From the NCBI GenBank assembly GCA_964520225.1, contig CAZFNV010000002.1, positions 1 to 64,000 on the forward strand: a DNA stretch of 64,000 nt, read 5' to 3'. The translations under genes and the position numbers were made by a program. Of the stretch, positions 6,672-15,570 are shown in pieces; the stretch's first letter is position 1, and every line of letters begins with the position of its first letter. The stretch comes from UBA9973 sp964520225 (GTDB taxonomy: Bacteria > Patescibacteriota > Minisyncoccia > Phycocordibacterales > UBA9973). Under the pieces are notes generated by a model. The model made no database searches. It saw only the letters and a program-made list of their open reading frames with translations, and was not told the DNA's origin.

Positions 6672-7388
6672 TTATTTCTTGAGGTAGTGTTCAAGTGTGT
6701 ACACCCAGTCTTCGTCATTACCGCCATCTTTCTTCTTTTCATTTAGTAGCCATTCCAGATAGCCACGGTCTTCGCGGGCCACTTCTTCTACTTTACGGCC
6801 ATTATATTTGCCAAAGCGGAATGTGCCGAGGAGGGAAGGATGAGCGGAAACCTCTATCATTTTCTCGAGAGCTTGTTCTTCATCCAAACCTTCCGATTCC
6901 ATCATCTTGTTTTGTAATCTATCGAAAAGTTTTTCGAGCACCAGCACATCACCCAGGGCGTCGTGCGCTGGAGCCTCTATTTCTATTCCGATCAAATATC
7001 GCAAGTATTGCAGGTTGTATCGTTCCACCTTATCTTCTTTGTCTAGGTATCGAGCCAGGCGCAGAGTGCAGATGAAATCTTTCGGCCTTATGTCTTCCTT
7101 TTCTAGCATCATTAAGTCGAAGAGCGCGTTGTGAGCGACGACAATGTTGCCTTCATCTTCCAGAAGCTTTTTGATTTTTGCATACTCCTTACTTTCCCGG
7201 AAAGCTGATTTATCCTCTACCATTTTATTCGTTATGTGATGTACAGCTGAAGCTTCAGGTGGAATTTTCTTCGGCGCTTTATATCTCTGGCTGAAAGTTT
7301 CTTTATCACTTTTATAAGCTAACTCTATTAGGAAGTCTTCCTCTGTGTTACCAGTAGTCTCTGTGTCTAAAAAAATAATTTTTCGCAT
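6672..7388 (-). CDS. DEDDh 3'-5' exonuclease, ExoX-like
   Basis: DnaQ-fold exonuclease. Motif I is FLDTETTG (residues about 4-11), motif II includes HNALFDLMML, and motif III is HDALGDV, giving the D-E-D-D-h catalytic set. The C-terminal piece TFRFGKYNGRKVEEVAREDRGYLEWLL matches the small domain found after the nuclease in exodeoxyribonuclease X-type proteins. It likely trims single-stranded DNA in repair. TAAAAT preceded by TGTGC ends 6 nt before the ATG, predicting a leaderless transcript. It is followed on the same strand by rmuC, with a 19-nt gap. Confidence 0.88.
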   Translation of the reverse strand: MRKIIFLDTETTGNTEEDFLIELAYKSDKETFSQRYKAPKKIPPEASAVHHITNKMVEDKSAFRESKEYAKIKKLLEDEGNIVVAHNALFDLMMLEKEDIRPKDFICTLRLARYLDKEDKVERYNLQYLRYLIGIEIEAPAHDALGDVLVLEKLFDRLQNKMMESEGLDEEQALEKMIEVSAHPSLLGTFRFGKYNGRKVEEVAREDRGYLEWLLNEKKKDGGNDEDWVYTLEHYLKK

Positions 7389-7418
7389 CTTCCCATTTTA
7401 GCACAAAGTTGTTATAAT

Positions 7419-7525
7419 GGCGCTAGTATTGTTATTTTTGGGGCACGGATATTTTTTTACTAAAAAATTCCTCGTGCTCGCGCCAGTCGCGCTCGCAAGT
7501 CCCCAAAAACAACAATACTCGCGCC
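7419..7525. repeat. Palindromic element, copy A (shared core, locally matched arms)
   Basis: A 25-bp arm at 7419-7443 and its inverted copy at 7501-7525 match at 23 of 25 positions. They enclose a 57-nt core that itself forms a GCACG/CGTGC hairpin with a T-rich/A-rich stem. The core is almost identical (54 of 57) to that at 19791-19846, but the arms differ completely between the two loci while staying self-complementary within each. It lies between the exoX/yqeY promoters and the yqeY ATG. Confidence 0.88.
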
Positions 7526-7530
7526 ATATT

Positions 7531-7980
7531 ATGCTACAAGATCAAATAAAAAACGGAATAAAAGAAGCGATGATGGCGAAGGATAGCGTGCGCCTTGAAA
7601 CTCTGCGTGCGATGAGCGCCAGTTTTATGAATGAATTAGTAGCGAGCGGACGTAAACCACAAGACACTTTGACGGACGAAGAGGTTTTGGTTGTGATAGC
7701 TCGGCTTGCTAAACAGCGCAAAGATTCTATAGAACAATTCAAGAAAGGTGGACGTGAAGACCTGGTGGCGACAGAAGAGGCACAGCTCGCAATTCTCGAG
7801 ACTTATCTACCAAAGATGATGGATAAAAGCGAGGTAGAGAAGATAGCGCATGCGAAAAAAGCCGAACTCGGAATAAATGATCCAGCAAAGAAAGGTATGC
7901 TCATGTCCGCACTAATGAAAGACCTAAAAGGTAAGGCAGATGGCTCGGTCGTAAAAGAAGTGGTAGACGGATTGTTTTAA
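7531..7980 (+). CDS. GatB/YqeY-domain protein
   Basis: A 149-residue YqeY-like protein with the typical opening LQDQIKNGIKEAMMAKDSVRLETLRAM, the middle DEEVLVVIARLAKQRKDSIEQFKKGGREDL, and the ending KGKADGSVVKEVVDGLF. The domain is the helical tail of GatB and is thought to contact tRNA; the free-standing form is often near translation genes. I start at the ATG at 7531. A longer reading frame extends back through palindromic element A and has no family support. The MYG1 gene begins 2 nt after its stop. Confidence 0.9.
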   Translation: MLQDQIKNGIKEAMMAKDSVRLETLRAMSASFMNELVASGRKPQDTLTDEEVLVVIARLAKQRKDSIEQFKKGGREDLVATEEAQLAILETYLPKMMDKSEVEKIAHAKKAELGINDPAKKGMLMSALMKDLKGKADGSVVKEVVDGLF

Positions 7981-7982
7981 GT

Positions 7983-8888
7983 ATGAAGCTGAAACTCGTA
8001 ACTCACGACGGATCCTTCCATGCAGATGATATATTTGCTGCGGCTACGCTCGCTACGCTACTTGAGCGCGATGGTAAAGAATATGAAATAATTCGCACTC
8101 GCGATGAAGAGATAATAAAGACTGCCGATTATGTTTTTGACGTGGGTGGGGTTCACGACGAAGCGATAAATAGGTTCGACCATCATCAAGTGGGCGGTGC
8201 CGGTTCCCGCGAATTTGGTGGTATGGCTATAGAATACGCCGCTTTTGGTTTGGTTTGGAAAAGATTTGGTGCAGAACTAGCGGGGTCCCAAGAAATTGCA
8301 GACGTAATAGATAAACGGCTGGTTGCACCGATCGATGCTGGAGATAATGGAATGCCAGTTTTTGATAAAAAAGGGGAAGTAGGGCCGTACACTATCCAAA
8401 GTTTTTTACAAGGCGCAATGAATCCTACTTGGCAAGAAGATGCAACTCTTGCAGACCAGCGCTTTTTAGAGAGTGTGGAGATAGCTAAAATGATTTTAAA
8501 AAGAGAAATCGTGTGCGGTAAAGATTTTATACAAGCCAAAGCAAATGTTTTAAAATGTTATGAAGCAGCACACGACAAAAGAATAATCATATTTGATGGG
8601 CTCTATCCAGTCAAAGATACCTTAGATATTTTCCCAGATCCATTATTTATAATTTCACAAAGAAGGAATGATGGCTTGTGGTCTCTAAAAACTTTAGGAG
8701 TGCCAAATCAAGAATTTAAAAATAAAAAAGATTTACCTCTGTCTTGGGCTGGGTTGCGAGACAAAGAATTACAGGAGGTGACAGGTGTCGAGGACGCAAT
8801 TTTCTGCCACAGGAATCTTTTCTTGGCTGTTGCTAAAAGTAAAGAAGGTGCGTTAAAGTTAGCTGAGCTTGCGCTCAAAAATAGCTAG
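7983..8888 (+). CDS. MYG1/UPF0160-family protein
   Basis: Opens with LVTHDGSFHADDIFAAATL and continues with FDHHQ, giving the metal-binding His/Asp set of the DHH-like MYG1 family. Members are manganese-dependent phosphoesterases; the eukaryotic homologue is a 3'-5' RNA exonuclease. The 301-aa length is near normal. It is translated from the same transcript as yqeY (2-nt gap) and is followed by a CTAG-rich spacer and obg. The bacterial substrate is not established. Confidence 0.88.
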   Translation: MKLKLVTHDGSFHADDIFAAATLATLLERDGKEYEIIRTRDEEIIKTADYVFDVGGVHDEAINRFDHHQVGGAGSREFGGMAIEYAAFGLVWKRFGAELAGSQEIADVIDKRLVAPIDAGDNGMPVFDKKGEVGPYTIQSFLQGAMNPTWQEDATLADQRFLESVEIAKMILKREIVCGKDFIQAKANVLKCYEAAHDKRIIIFDGLYPVKDTLDIFPDPLFIISQRRNDGLWSLKTLGVPNQEFKNKKDLPLSWAGLRDKELQEVTGVEDAIFCHRNLFLAVAKSKEGALKLAELALKNS

Positions 8889-8923
8889 TGCCTAGTTTCC
8901 TAGAGCCTAGCGCCTAAATCATT
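8889..8923 (+). repeat. CTAG-rich operon spacer
   Basis: Low-complexity sequence built from GCCTAG-like words (tagtgcctag, agagcctagcgcctaa). It lies between the MYG1 stop and the obg start. Similar spacers occur at 25496, 30303 and 51745. Confidence 0.7.
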
Positions 8924-9949
8924 ATGCCTTTTATAGACGAATTAAAATTTTACGCAGAAGCGGGTCGTGGTGGCGACGGTGTGGTGCGTTGGCGCCAAGA
9001 GAAATTTGTGCCGAAGGGTGGCCCAGCCGGAGGCGATGGTGGCAGGGGTGGGGATTTCTACATAGAGGCCGTGCGTGACATTCATTTGCTTTCGAAATAC
9101 AAAGCTAAGAAAGAATTTAAGGCCGGTCGGGGAGAAGACGGAGGCAAGAAGAGCCTACATGGCGCTTCGGGGAAAGATTTTTATTTACAGCTACCTGTGG
9201 GTTCGGTAGTTACAAATTTAGATACAGATGAAGTCTGGTCGCTAGAGAAGGAAGGCGAGAAGATAATGATTCTCCGTGGAGGTTATGGTGGATTCGGCAA
9301 CGAACATTTCAAAAGTTCTACCAATACTACGCCACAACAATCACGCGCCGGGCAGGAGGGGGCGCATGGCCATTTCTCTGTCGAACTCAAACTTTTTGCT
9401 GATATTGGCTTTATCGGTCTTCCTAACGCCGGTAAATCTTCATTACTTAACGCGCTTACGAATGCAAAAGCCGAGGTGGGGGATTATCCTTTCACTACAC
9501 TTGATCCGAATTTGGGCGATTTCTATGGTTATGTTCTGGCAGACATTCCTGGGCTTATTGAAGGTGCTTCAGAAGGGCGCGGTCTGGGGATAAAATTCTT
9601 ACGCCACATTAGTCGAACGCGCCTGTTGGTGCATCTGGTATCTTTCGACCCCGAAGCAGAGACTGCGTCTCGCAACGGGGCAAGAAACGCTTCAATGTTA
9701 AAAAATTATAGAGATATTAGGAAGGAACTTGCTAAATATGACAAGAAATTAAAGTTGGTGGAGGATAGCTTGTCCGACAAAAAAGAAATTATTATTCTAT
9801 CTAAATCCGACAGCGTTGACCAAAAGACGGTAGAGAAAAAAATCAAAGAATTCAAGAAGCTGAACACGCAAGTTCTAGCTCTTTCACTCTATGATGATAA
9901 GCTGATTAAGAAAGTTTCGGATACACTGGTAAAATTTTTGCGTAAATAG
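8924..9949 (+). CDS. obg: Obg GTPase
   Basis: Essential ribosome-assembly GTPase. The glycine-rich Obg fold occupies residues 1 to about 158 (GRGGDGVVRW ... GGDGGRGGDFYIEA). The G domain follows with G1 GLPNAGKSS at about 165-173, an FTTLDPNLG switch and DIPGLIEGA as G3. At 341 aa it has no long C-terminal domain. One segment, PEAETASRNGARNASML, replaces the usual short loop and contains a GAGAC/GTCTC hairpin and the word ACGGGGC in its DNA. It may be an old palindromic insertion. The promoter of the next gene overlaps its stop codon. Confidence 0.95.
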   Translation: MPFIDELKFYAEAGRGGDGVVRWRQEKFVPKGGPAGGDGGRGGDFYIEAVRDIHLLSKYKAKKEFKAGRGEDGGKKSLHGASGKDFYLQLPVGSVVTNLDTDEVWSLEKEGEKIMILRGGYGGFGNEHFKSSTNTTPQQSRAGQEGAHGHFSVELKLFADIGFIGLPNAGKSSLLNALTNAKAEVGDYPFTTLDPNLGDFYGYVLADIPGLIEGASEGRGLGIKFLRHISRTRLLVHLVSFDPEAETASRNGARNASMLKNYRDIRKELAKYDKKLKLVEDSLSDKKEIIILSKSDSVDQKTVEKKIKEFKKLNTQVLALSLYDDKLIKKVSDTLVKFLRK

Positions 9950-9961
9950 TATAATATTCTC

Positions 9962-11323
9962 ATGAATATGTTAAAATCATTCTTCCAAGGGAAGCTTGTT
10001 TATGTTGTGGTCGTTTTAGTGGCTCTGGTAGCCATCGGTATTTTTGTCTCTGGCGGCAACGGTAATGGCTTAGATACTTTAGTAGTAACTCGGGGTAATT
10101 TCGTGAGTCAGGTCTCTGTCTCTGGTAAGGTTTTACAAGATAGCGATGCATCGCTTGGGTTCGCTTCTTCTGGTCGTGTAGGCAAAATTTTCGTACAAGA
10201 AAACGATGTTGTTCGTGCTGGGCAGACACTTGCTCAGCTAGAGATAGGCGACCTTCTGGCAGAACTCAAAATAAAGCAAAGTAGTTACAAAACTTCTGAT
10301 ACAGATCTAGAATCCGATGTTATTAACGCTTATCGAACTCTTCTGTCAGAAGGTTTGATTCTAGTGCCGGATTCTGAGGACTACGACATGGAGTATCCAG
10401 ATATAACAGGAATATATAAAGGAGAAGAAGGGCAATATAAAATAATAATTAGTCGTAGAGATGTAACCTCGTCTGATTTTTATCTTTCCACCTTCGGACT
10501 AGAGAAAACTAAAGTTTTGATAAATAGCAATAGTCCTACCCCTATCGGAACCAAGGGATTGTATTTGAATTTTGATGGCTTAAACCTAGAGGACTACGAT
10601 GACACTATCTGGTATCTCGATATTCCGAACAAGGCAAGTAGTGAGTATGTGACCAATTACAATACTTATCAAAAAGCCAAGAATCGCTTCGACGCATCTC
10701 TTAAGGGTGTGAGCGAAGACTCTTCTTCAGCAATAGCAAAAGCGGAAATAGAAAAAATAAATGCCGAGATCCGCAAGAACACTATCTATGCGCCTTTCTC
10801 TGGAGTTATAACTAGTGTGACTAAGGACGCTGGTGAGACTGCGAACACCAACGAAGCTATAGTATCTATGATCGGTACTGACATTTTTCAGATCGAGGTT
10901 TTTGTGCCGGAGGTAAATGTAGCTCAGATAGCGCTCGACCAGCAGGCGCGAGTGACCCTGGATGCTTATGGACCAGATGTTTTGTTTGACGCTATAATAT
11001 TTGCAATAGACCCAGGGGAAACAGTGCGTGACGGTGTGTCAACTTATAAAACTAAACTCAAATTTAGCGAGTTTGATGATCGTATTCGCTCGGGTATGAC
11101 TGCCAATGTGAATATCATAACTTTCGAGAAGCCGGATGCGCTCACTGTGCCGAGCGGAGTTGTTTTTGAAAAAGAGGGTGTGAAGTATGTGCAGATAAAA
11201 AATATAAACGGAATAGAAGACCGTGAAGTTACCACTGGGCTCGTCTCAGCCTCGGGCCAGGTAGAGATACTATCAGGAATTTCTGAGGGCGATGAAGTTC
11301 TCCTTAATCCTAAATACGACTAA
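9962..11323 (+). CDS. Membrane-fusion (HlyD/MacA-type) efflux subunit
   Basis: An N-terminal membrane segment (LVYVVVVLVALVAIGIFV, residues about 13-30) is followed by a lipoyl-like half (GRVGKIFVQENDVVRAGQTLAQLE), a central region of about 150 residues with unusual inserts, the second lipoyl half (IYAPFSGVITSVTKDAGETANTN) and beta-barrel domains. It would link an inner-membrane ABC exporter to the envelope exterior. Patescibacteria have one membrane, so its role there may be export or signalling. TATAAT ends 6 nt before the ATG at 9962, so I keep this start. The permease and ATPase follow directly. Confidence 0.88.
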   Translation: MNMLKSFFQGKLVYVVVVLVALVAIGIFVSGGNGNGLDTLVVTRGNFVSQVSVSGKVLQDSDASLGFASSGRVGKIFVQENDVVRAGQTLAQLEIGDLLAELKIKQSSYKTSDTDLESDVINAYRTLLSEGLILVPDSEDYDMEYPDITGIYKGEEGQYKIIISRRDVTSSDFYLSTFGLEKTKVLINSNSPTPIGTKGLYLNFDGLNLEDYDDTIWYLDIPNKASSEYVTNYNTYQKAKNRFDASLKGVSEDSSSAIAKAEIEKINAEIRKNTIYAPFSGVITSVTKDAGETANTNEAIVSMIGTDIFQIEVFVPEVNVAQIALDQQARVTLDAYGPDVLFDAIIFAIDPGETVRDGVSTYKTKLKFSEFDDRIRSGMTANVNIITFEKPDALTVPSGVVFEKEGVKYVQIKNINGIEDREVTTGLVSASGQVEILSGISEGDEVLLNPKYD

Positions 11324-11324
11324 T

Positions 11325-12581
11325 ATGTTTTCTTTGCTTAATCTTCGCATAGGATTCTTCCTCGCCTTGCGTCAGATCAAGCGTTCGAGCTACTGGACCA
11401 CAGGGCTCATAGTCTTCGTGATGTTTCTTACATTCCTAAACTTGGTTGTTATTACTGGTTTTATGGTAGGGATTGTGGATGGCATATCTAGACTTTTTCG
11501 TGAACAGCAAAGCGGGGATGTGATAGTTTCCACGCTCAAGACAAAAAATTATATAGAAAACAGCCAGCAAATACTTTCCTTGATCCAGGGTTTGCCTCAG
11601 GTTGAACGAGTTTCCGCCCGTTATGTCACCGGCGCGACACTTGAAGCGAACTATAAAACTCGCACTGACTGGAATGAAAAGCCGAATTCAACCGGTGCCA
11701 ATATTTTCGGTGTAGATCCAGAAGCAGAAAATAATTTTTCCAACCTTTCTAGGTTCGTGGGTGAAGGCTCGTTTCTTGCGCCGAGTGATTTCGATTCTAT
11801 ACTAATAGGTTCTCAGCTTATTGATCGATATTCTTTCGGGGGTGACATACCAGGCCTTACCCCTCTTAAGAATGTTTATCCGGGGAGTAAAGTGAGGGTT
11901 ACTATAGGTGATGCTACGCGTGAGGTTGTTGTGAAGGGTATAATCGTCACTACTGCCAATTCACCACTCGCCACTGGCGTATTCATGCCGGCGACTCAAG
12001 TTCGTCAGATGTCTGGGCGTAATGATTACAATCAGATAGCTATAATGCTCAAACCTCGTACTGATGCGGTGGCTTTTCGTGACCTGCTCAAGCGTAGCGG
12101 TATCGATAAAGTCGCACTGGTGCAAACTTTCGAGGAAGCTATTCCTAACGGGGTAGAGGAGGTGCGTGATACCTTTGAGCAAATGGGTAACGCAATCAGC
12201 TCGCTCGGGCTTTTGGTTGCTTCGGTTACTATATTCATAGTTATATTTATTAACGCAGTGACTCGTCGCAAATATATAGGCATATTGAAAGGCATTGGTA
12301 TTTCTTATGAAGCTATTGAGGTTGCCTACATGTTTCAGTCTTTTTTCTACGCCATTCTTGGTTCTCTGGTTGGGTTGGCAATATTGTATGGATTTATCGT
12401 TCCATACATTTCTGCAAACCCTATCGTGCTTCCGATCAGTAATGCTATTATCGTCGCGCCACTCGACGGTACCCTGTTCCGAATATTACTACTTTCACTT
12501 ACCACAGTGGTCGCTGGTTACATTCCAGCGCGGATGATCGTGCGCAAGAATACATTGGATTCAATATTAGGCAGAAATTAA
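11325..12581 (+). CDS. MacB/FtsX-type ABC transporter permease
   Basis: One N-terminal transmembrane helix (TTGLIVFVMFLTFLNLVVITGFMVG), a large extracytoplasmic domain of about 230 residues, then three C-terminal helices ending in the FtsX-type ARMIVRKNTLDSILG. This is the MacB/LolCE layout without a fused ATPase. I use the ATG at 11325, one base after the previous stop; the upstream reading overlaps the adaptor gene. It forms a three-gene exporter with its neighbours. The substrate cannot be inferred; peptides or lipoproteins are usual for the family. Confidence 0.9.
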   Translation: MFSLLNLRIGFFLALRQIKRSSYWTTGLIVFVMFLTFLNLVVITGFMVGIVDGISRLFREQQSGDVIVSTLKTKNYIENSQQILSLIQGLPQVERVSARYVTGATLEANYKTRTDWNEKPNSTGANIFGVDPEAENNFSNLSRFVGEGSFLAPSDFDSILIGSQLIDRYSFGGDIPGLTPLKNVYPGSKVRVTIGDATREVVVKGIIVTTANSPLATGVFMPATQVRQMSGRNDYNQIAIMLKPRTDAVAFRDLLKRSGIDKVALVQTFEEAIPNGVEEVRDTFEQMGNAISSLGLLVASVTIFIVIFINAVTRRKYIGILKGIGISYEAIEVAYMFQSFFYAILGSLVGLAILYGFIVPYISANPIVLPISNAIIVAPLDGTLFRILLLSLTTVVAGYIPARMIVRKNTLDSILGRN

Positions 12582-12589
12582 AAATTAAG

Positions 12590-13264
12590 ATGATAGAAGT
12601 AAAAAAAATAGTAAAAACATATAAGAGTGGGGCTATCGAGACACATGTCTTGCGGGGGATAGATTTTCAGGCTGGCGATGGTGAATTTGTAGCTATAATG
12701 GGGCGCTCGGGAGCGGGCAAGTCTACCCTCATGTATCAGATGTCGCTACTCGACGAGCCGACTTCAGGTGAAGTCTTAATTGCGGGTAAATCGACACGCG
12801 AGATGTCTGAAAAAACAAAAGTGAAATTTCGCTTGAATACTTTCGGATACGTTTTCCAAGATTATGCACTGATGCTAGAGCTCACTGCGCTAGAAAATGT
12901 TTCGCTTCCACTACTTATGCAAGGCTATTCGCGTCGTGATGCAGATAGAAAAGCTACTGAGTCTTTAACGAGAGTTGGTCTTGGTGAACGTTTAGAGAAT
13001 TTGCCCTCCAAACTCTCGGGCGGGGAACAGCAGAGGGTTTCCATTGCGCGGGCTATTGCTCACAACCCGAAAATTCTTTTTGCCGACGAGCCTACTGCCA
13101 ACCTCGACAATGAATCTTCACGCACAGTTATGAAAATTTTCGAAGAATTAAACCGTGCCGGTCAGACCATCATAATGGTCACCCACGAAGAAGAATACAG
13201 CCGTCATGCCAACCGTATCATATACCTCAACGACGGAAGAATAGAAAAAGAAACCGTGCTATAA
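12590..13264 (+). CDS. ABC transporter ATPase, MacB/LolD type
   Basis: Walker A GRSGAGKST at about residues 38-46, a Q-loop near VFQDYAL, signature LSGGEQQRV, Walker B ILFADEPTANLD and the switch His in MVTHEEEY. The 224-aa single domain is typical of the ATPases that drive FtsX-type permeases. It begins 8 nt after the permease stop. The end of this gene contains the TATAAT box of gatB, so the exporter operon probably ends here. Confidence 0.95.
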   Translation: MIEVKKIVKTYKSGAIETHVLRGIDFQAGDGEFVAIMGRSGAGKSTLMYQMSLLDEPTSGEVLIAGKSTREMSEKTKVKFRLNTFGYVFQDYALMLELTALENVSLPLLMQGYSRRDADRKATESLTRVGLGERLENLPSKLSGGEQQRVSIARAIAHNPKILFADEPTANLDNESSRTVMKIFEELNRAGQTIIMVTHEEEYSRHANRIIYLNDGRIEKETVL

Positions 13265-13273
13265 TATCTCTCG

Positions 13274-14701
13274 ATGGAGAAAAAGTATTACTACACTGTA
13301 GGGCTCGAAATACATGCCGAACTGGCGACGAAGACCAAGATGTTCTGCGCATGCAAGAATGATCCGGATGAGGAGAAGCCGAATGTAAATATTTGCCCAG
13401 TGTGCATGGCGCATCCTGGAGCGTTGCCGGTAATAAATAAAAAGGCAATAGAACATGTTATACGTGTAGGGCTCGCCCTTGGTGGCAACATTGCTGACTT
13501 TTCTGAGTTTGATCGCAAGAATTATTTTTATCCTGATATTCCAAAAGGTTATCAGATCTCACAGTTTGAATATCCTATAGTTTCTGGCGGGCGCCTCGCG
13601 GGGATGGACATAACTCGGGTTCACCTCGAAGAAGATACAGGCAATAACAAACACATAGATGATTCTTCACTAATTGATTTCAATCGGGCGGGTGTGCCAC
13701 TAATGGAGCTGGTGACTGAACCTCACACATTTGAGACTGTGGACGAAATGGCTCGCTCTGCTTCGCGTTTTGCGAAAGAACTCCAACTTATTTTATGGTA
13801 TCTGGGTGCATCGGAAGCAAACATGGAGAAAGGTGAGATGCGCGTGGAAGCGAATATTTCTATTTCAGATAAAAAAGATGTCTTAGGTACAAAAGTAGAG
13901 GTAAAGAACCTAAACTCGTTTCGTAGTGTGGAGCGCGCCATTAAATACGAAGTAGATAGAATGATCGCCCTTGTCGAAGAAGGTAAGGGTAGTGAAATAG
14001 TTCAGGAAACTCGTGGTTGGGATGAAGGTAAGCAGAAAACTTTTTCTCAGCGCAAGAAAGAATCAAGCCATGACTATAGGTATTTTCCAGATCCTGACTT
14101 GCCAAAATTAAAACTTCATGAAGCCTTCGACCTAAATAAAATGCGGAGCGAATTGCCCGAGCTTCCCGAGGCCAAGCGCGAGCGGTATAGAAAAGATTTT
14201 GGTCTTAAAGATGAAGATATAGAGGTTTACATAAATGATTACGAGCTAGACGCATTGTTTACTGGCGTTACTAACAAGATCATAAATAAAGATAAACTAA
14301 AAACTGCTTCGAACTACATCACTTCTGATTTGATAGGTCTCCAGAAAAATAATCCAAACATAAAACTACCGAGTGCGGAACATTTTGCCGAACTTATTGA
14401 TTTGGTTACTGATGGTAAGATTTCTTCCCGCGGGGCGAAAGATATTCTGGCTATGATTGTGACAAAAGACGAATCTCCCCAGAAAATTGCCACAGAGCAG
14501 GGCTTGCTCCAGGTGAGCGACGAGGGTGCTCTAAAAGAAATGGTGCAAAAAGCGATTACGGAAAATCCTGAAGTGGTAGCTACTTACAAAAGCGGTAAAG
14601 AGAACGCCATAATGTCTCTTGTTGGTAAAATTATAAAAGAGTCGAAAGGTTCCGCTAACCCACAAGCAGTTATTAAATTATTGAAAGAAGCACTAAAATA
14701 A
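13274..14701 (+). CDS. gatB: GatB, Asp/Glu-tRNA amidotransferase subunit B
   Basis: Catalyses the kinase and transamidation steps that turn mischarged Glu-tRNA(Gln) or Asp-tRNA(Asn) into the amidated forms. It opens with the classic YYYTVGLEIHAELATKTKMFC, has the CPVCMAHPGALPVIN zinc-site region and ends with the tRNA-binding helical tail. At 475 aa it is full length. A TATAAT box ends 8 nt before the ATG. gatA and gatC are not adjacent, so the complex is encoded at separate sites. The aldolase follows after 2 nt. Confidence 0.96.
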   Translation: MEKKYYYTVGLEIHAELATKTKMFCACKNDPDEEKPNVNICPVCMAHPGALPVINKKAIEHVIRVGLALGGNIADFSEFDRKNYFYPDIPKGYQISQFEYPIVSGGRLAGMDITRVHLEEDTGNNKHIDDSSLIDFNRAGVPLMELVTEPHTFETVDEMARSASRFAKELQLILWYLGASEANMEKGEMRVEANISISDKKDVLGTKVEVKNLNSFRSVERAIKYEVDRMIALVEEGKGSEIVQETRGWDEGKQKTFSQRKKESSHDYRYFPDPDLPKLKLHEAFDLNKMRSELPELPEAKRERYRKDFGLKDEDIEVYINDYELDALFTGVTNKIINKDKLKTASNYITSDLIGLQKNNPNIKLPSAEHFAELIDLVTDGKISSRGAKDILAMIVTKDESPQKIATEQGLLQVSDEGALKEMVQKAITENPEVVATYKSGKENAIMSLVGKIIKESKGSANPQAVIKLLKEALK

Positions 14702-14703
14702 TT

Positions 14704-15570
14704 ATGAAAACACTTCGTGAGTATATAAAAGAAGCGGAAGAGAAAAAGGTGGCGATAGGGCATTTCAATATTTCCAATCTCGAAGCGCTTCACGCGATAT
14801 ATAAAGCAGCGAAGAATCTAAATGTACCGGTGATCATTGGCCTTTCGGAGGGTGAAGAAAAGTTCGTGGGGAGAGAGGAAGCGGTAGCACTTGTCAAAAC
14901 AATTCGTGAGCGAGATGACTACCCGATTTTCCTAAACGCTGACCATCATGCGAGTTTTGATTCAGTAAAAAGGTGTGTTGATGTGGGCTTCGACATGGTG
15001 ATAATCGATGGGGCGAAGATGGCTTTTGAGGATAACGTGGCTCTGGCAAAACAATGCGTAGAATACGCTAGGGAATATTCTACAAAGACAGGTCGTGATG
15101 TGCTGGTAGAGTCTGAACTTGGCTATATAGGAGTAGGAAGCAATATTAAAGACAGTGTGCCGGAGGGTGCGGGTATCCTGACGAAGCCAGAAGATGCAAA
15201 GAAGTTTGTAGAGGCTACTGGTATTGACCTTCTCGCGCCATCTGTCGGCTCTGTGCATGGGCTTATTAAGTCCGGCAAGCCTAGCATTCACGCTGAGCTT
15301 GTGCGGGAAATACGTGAGGCTAGCGGTGTGCCACTAGTGCTCCATGGAGGCTCAGGGCTCAAAGACGAAGATTTTACGAATGCCATCGCTTCCGGTATCT
15401 CTGTGGTGCACATCAATTCTGAAATTCGCCTAGCGTGGAAAGAGGCTGTAGATCAGTTCATAGATGCGAACGCGAACGAAATCAATCCATCTAAAATACT
15501 ACAACCAGCAGTTGAAGCTATCGAAAAAATAGTCGAAGCCCGTTTAAAACTTTTCAATAATATAAATTAG
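14704..15570 (+). CDS. Class II ketose-bisphosphate aldolase
   Basis: Zinc-dependent aldolase of the fructose/tagatose-bisphosphate family. Zinc and substrate residues are visible in FLNADHHASFD, VESELGYIG, SVHGLIKSGKP and LVLHGGSGLKD. The length of 288 aa is typical. In an organism with limited central metabolism it would act in lower glycolysis or in sugar-phosphate interconversion, but the exact sugar cannot be told. The last base of its TAG stop is the first base of the next gene's GTG start. Confidence 0.92.
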   Translation: MKTLREYIKEAEEKKVAIGHFNISNLEALHAIYKAAKNLNVPVIIGLSEGEEKFVGREEAVALVKTIRERDDYPIFLNADHHASFDSVKRCVDVGFDMVIIDGAKMAFEDNVALAKQCVEYAREYSTKTGRDVLVESELGYIGVGSNIKDSVPEGAGILTKPEDAKKFVEATGIDLLAPSVGSVHGLIKSGKPSIHAELVREIREASGVPLVLHGGSGLKDEDFTNAIASGISVVHINSEIRLAWKEAVDQFIDANANEINPSKILQPAVEAIEKIVEARLKLFNNIN

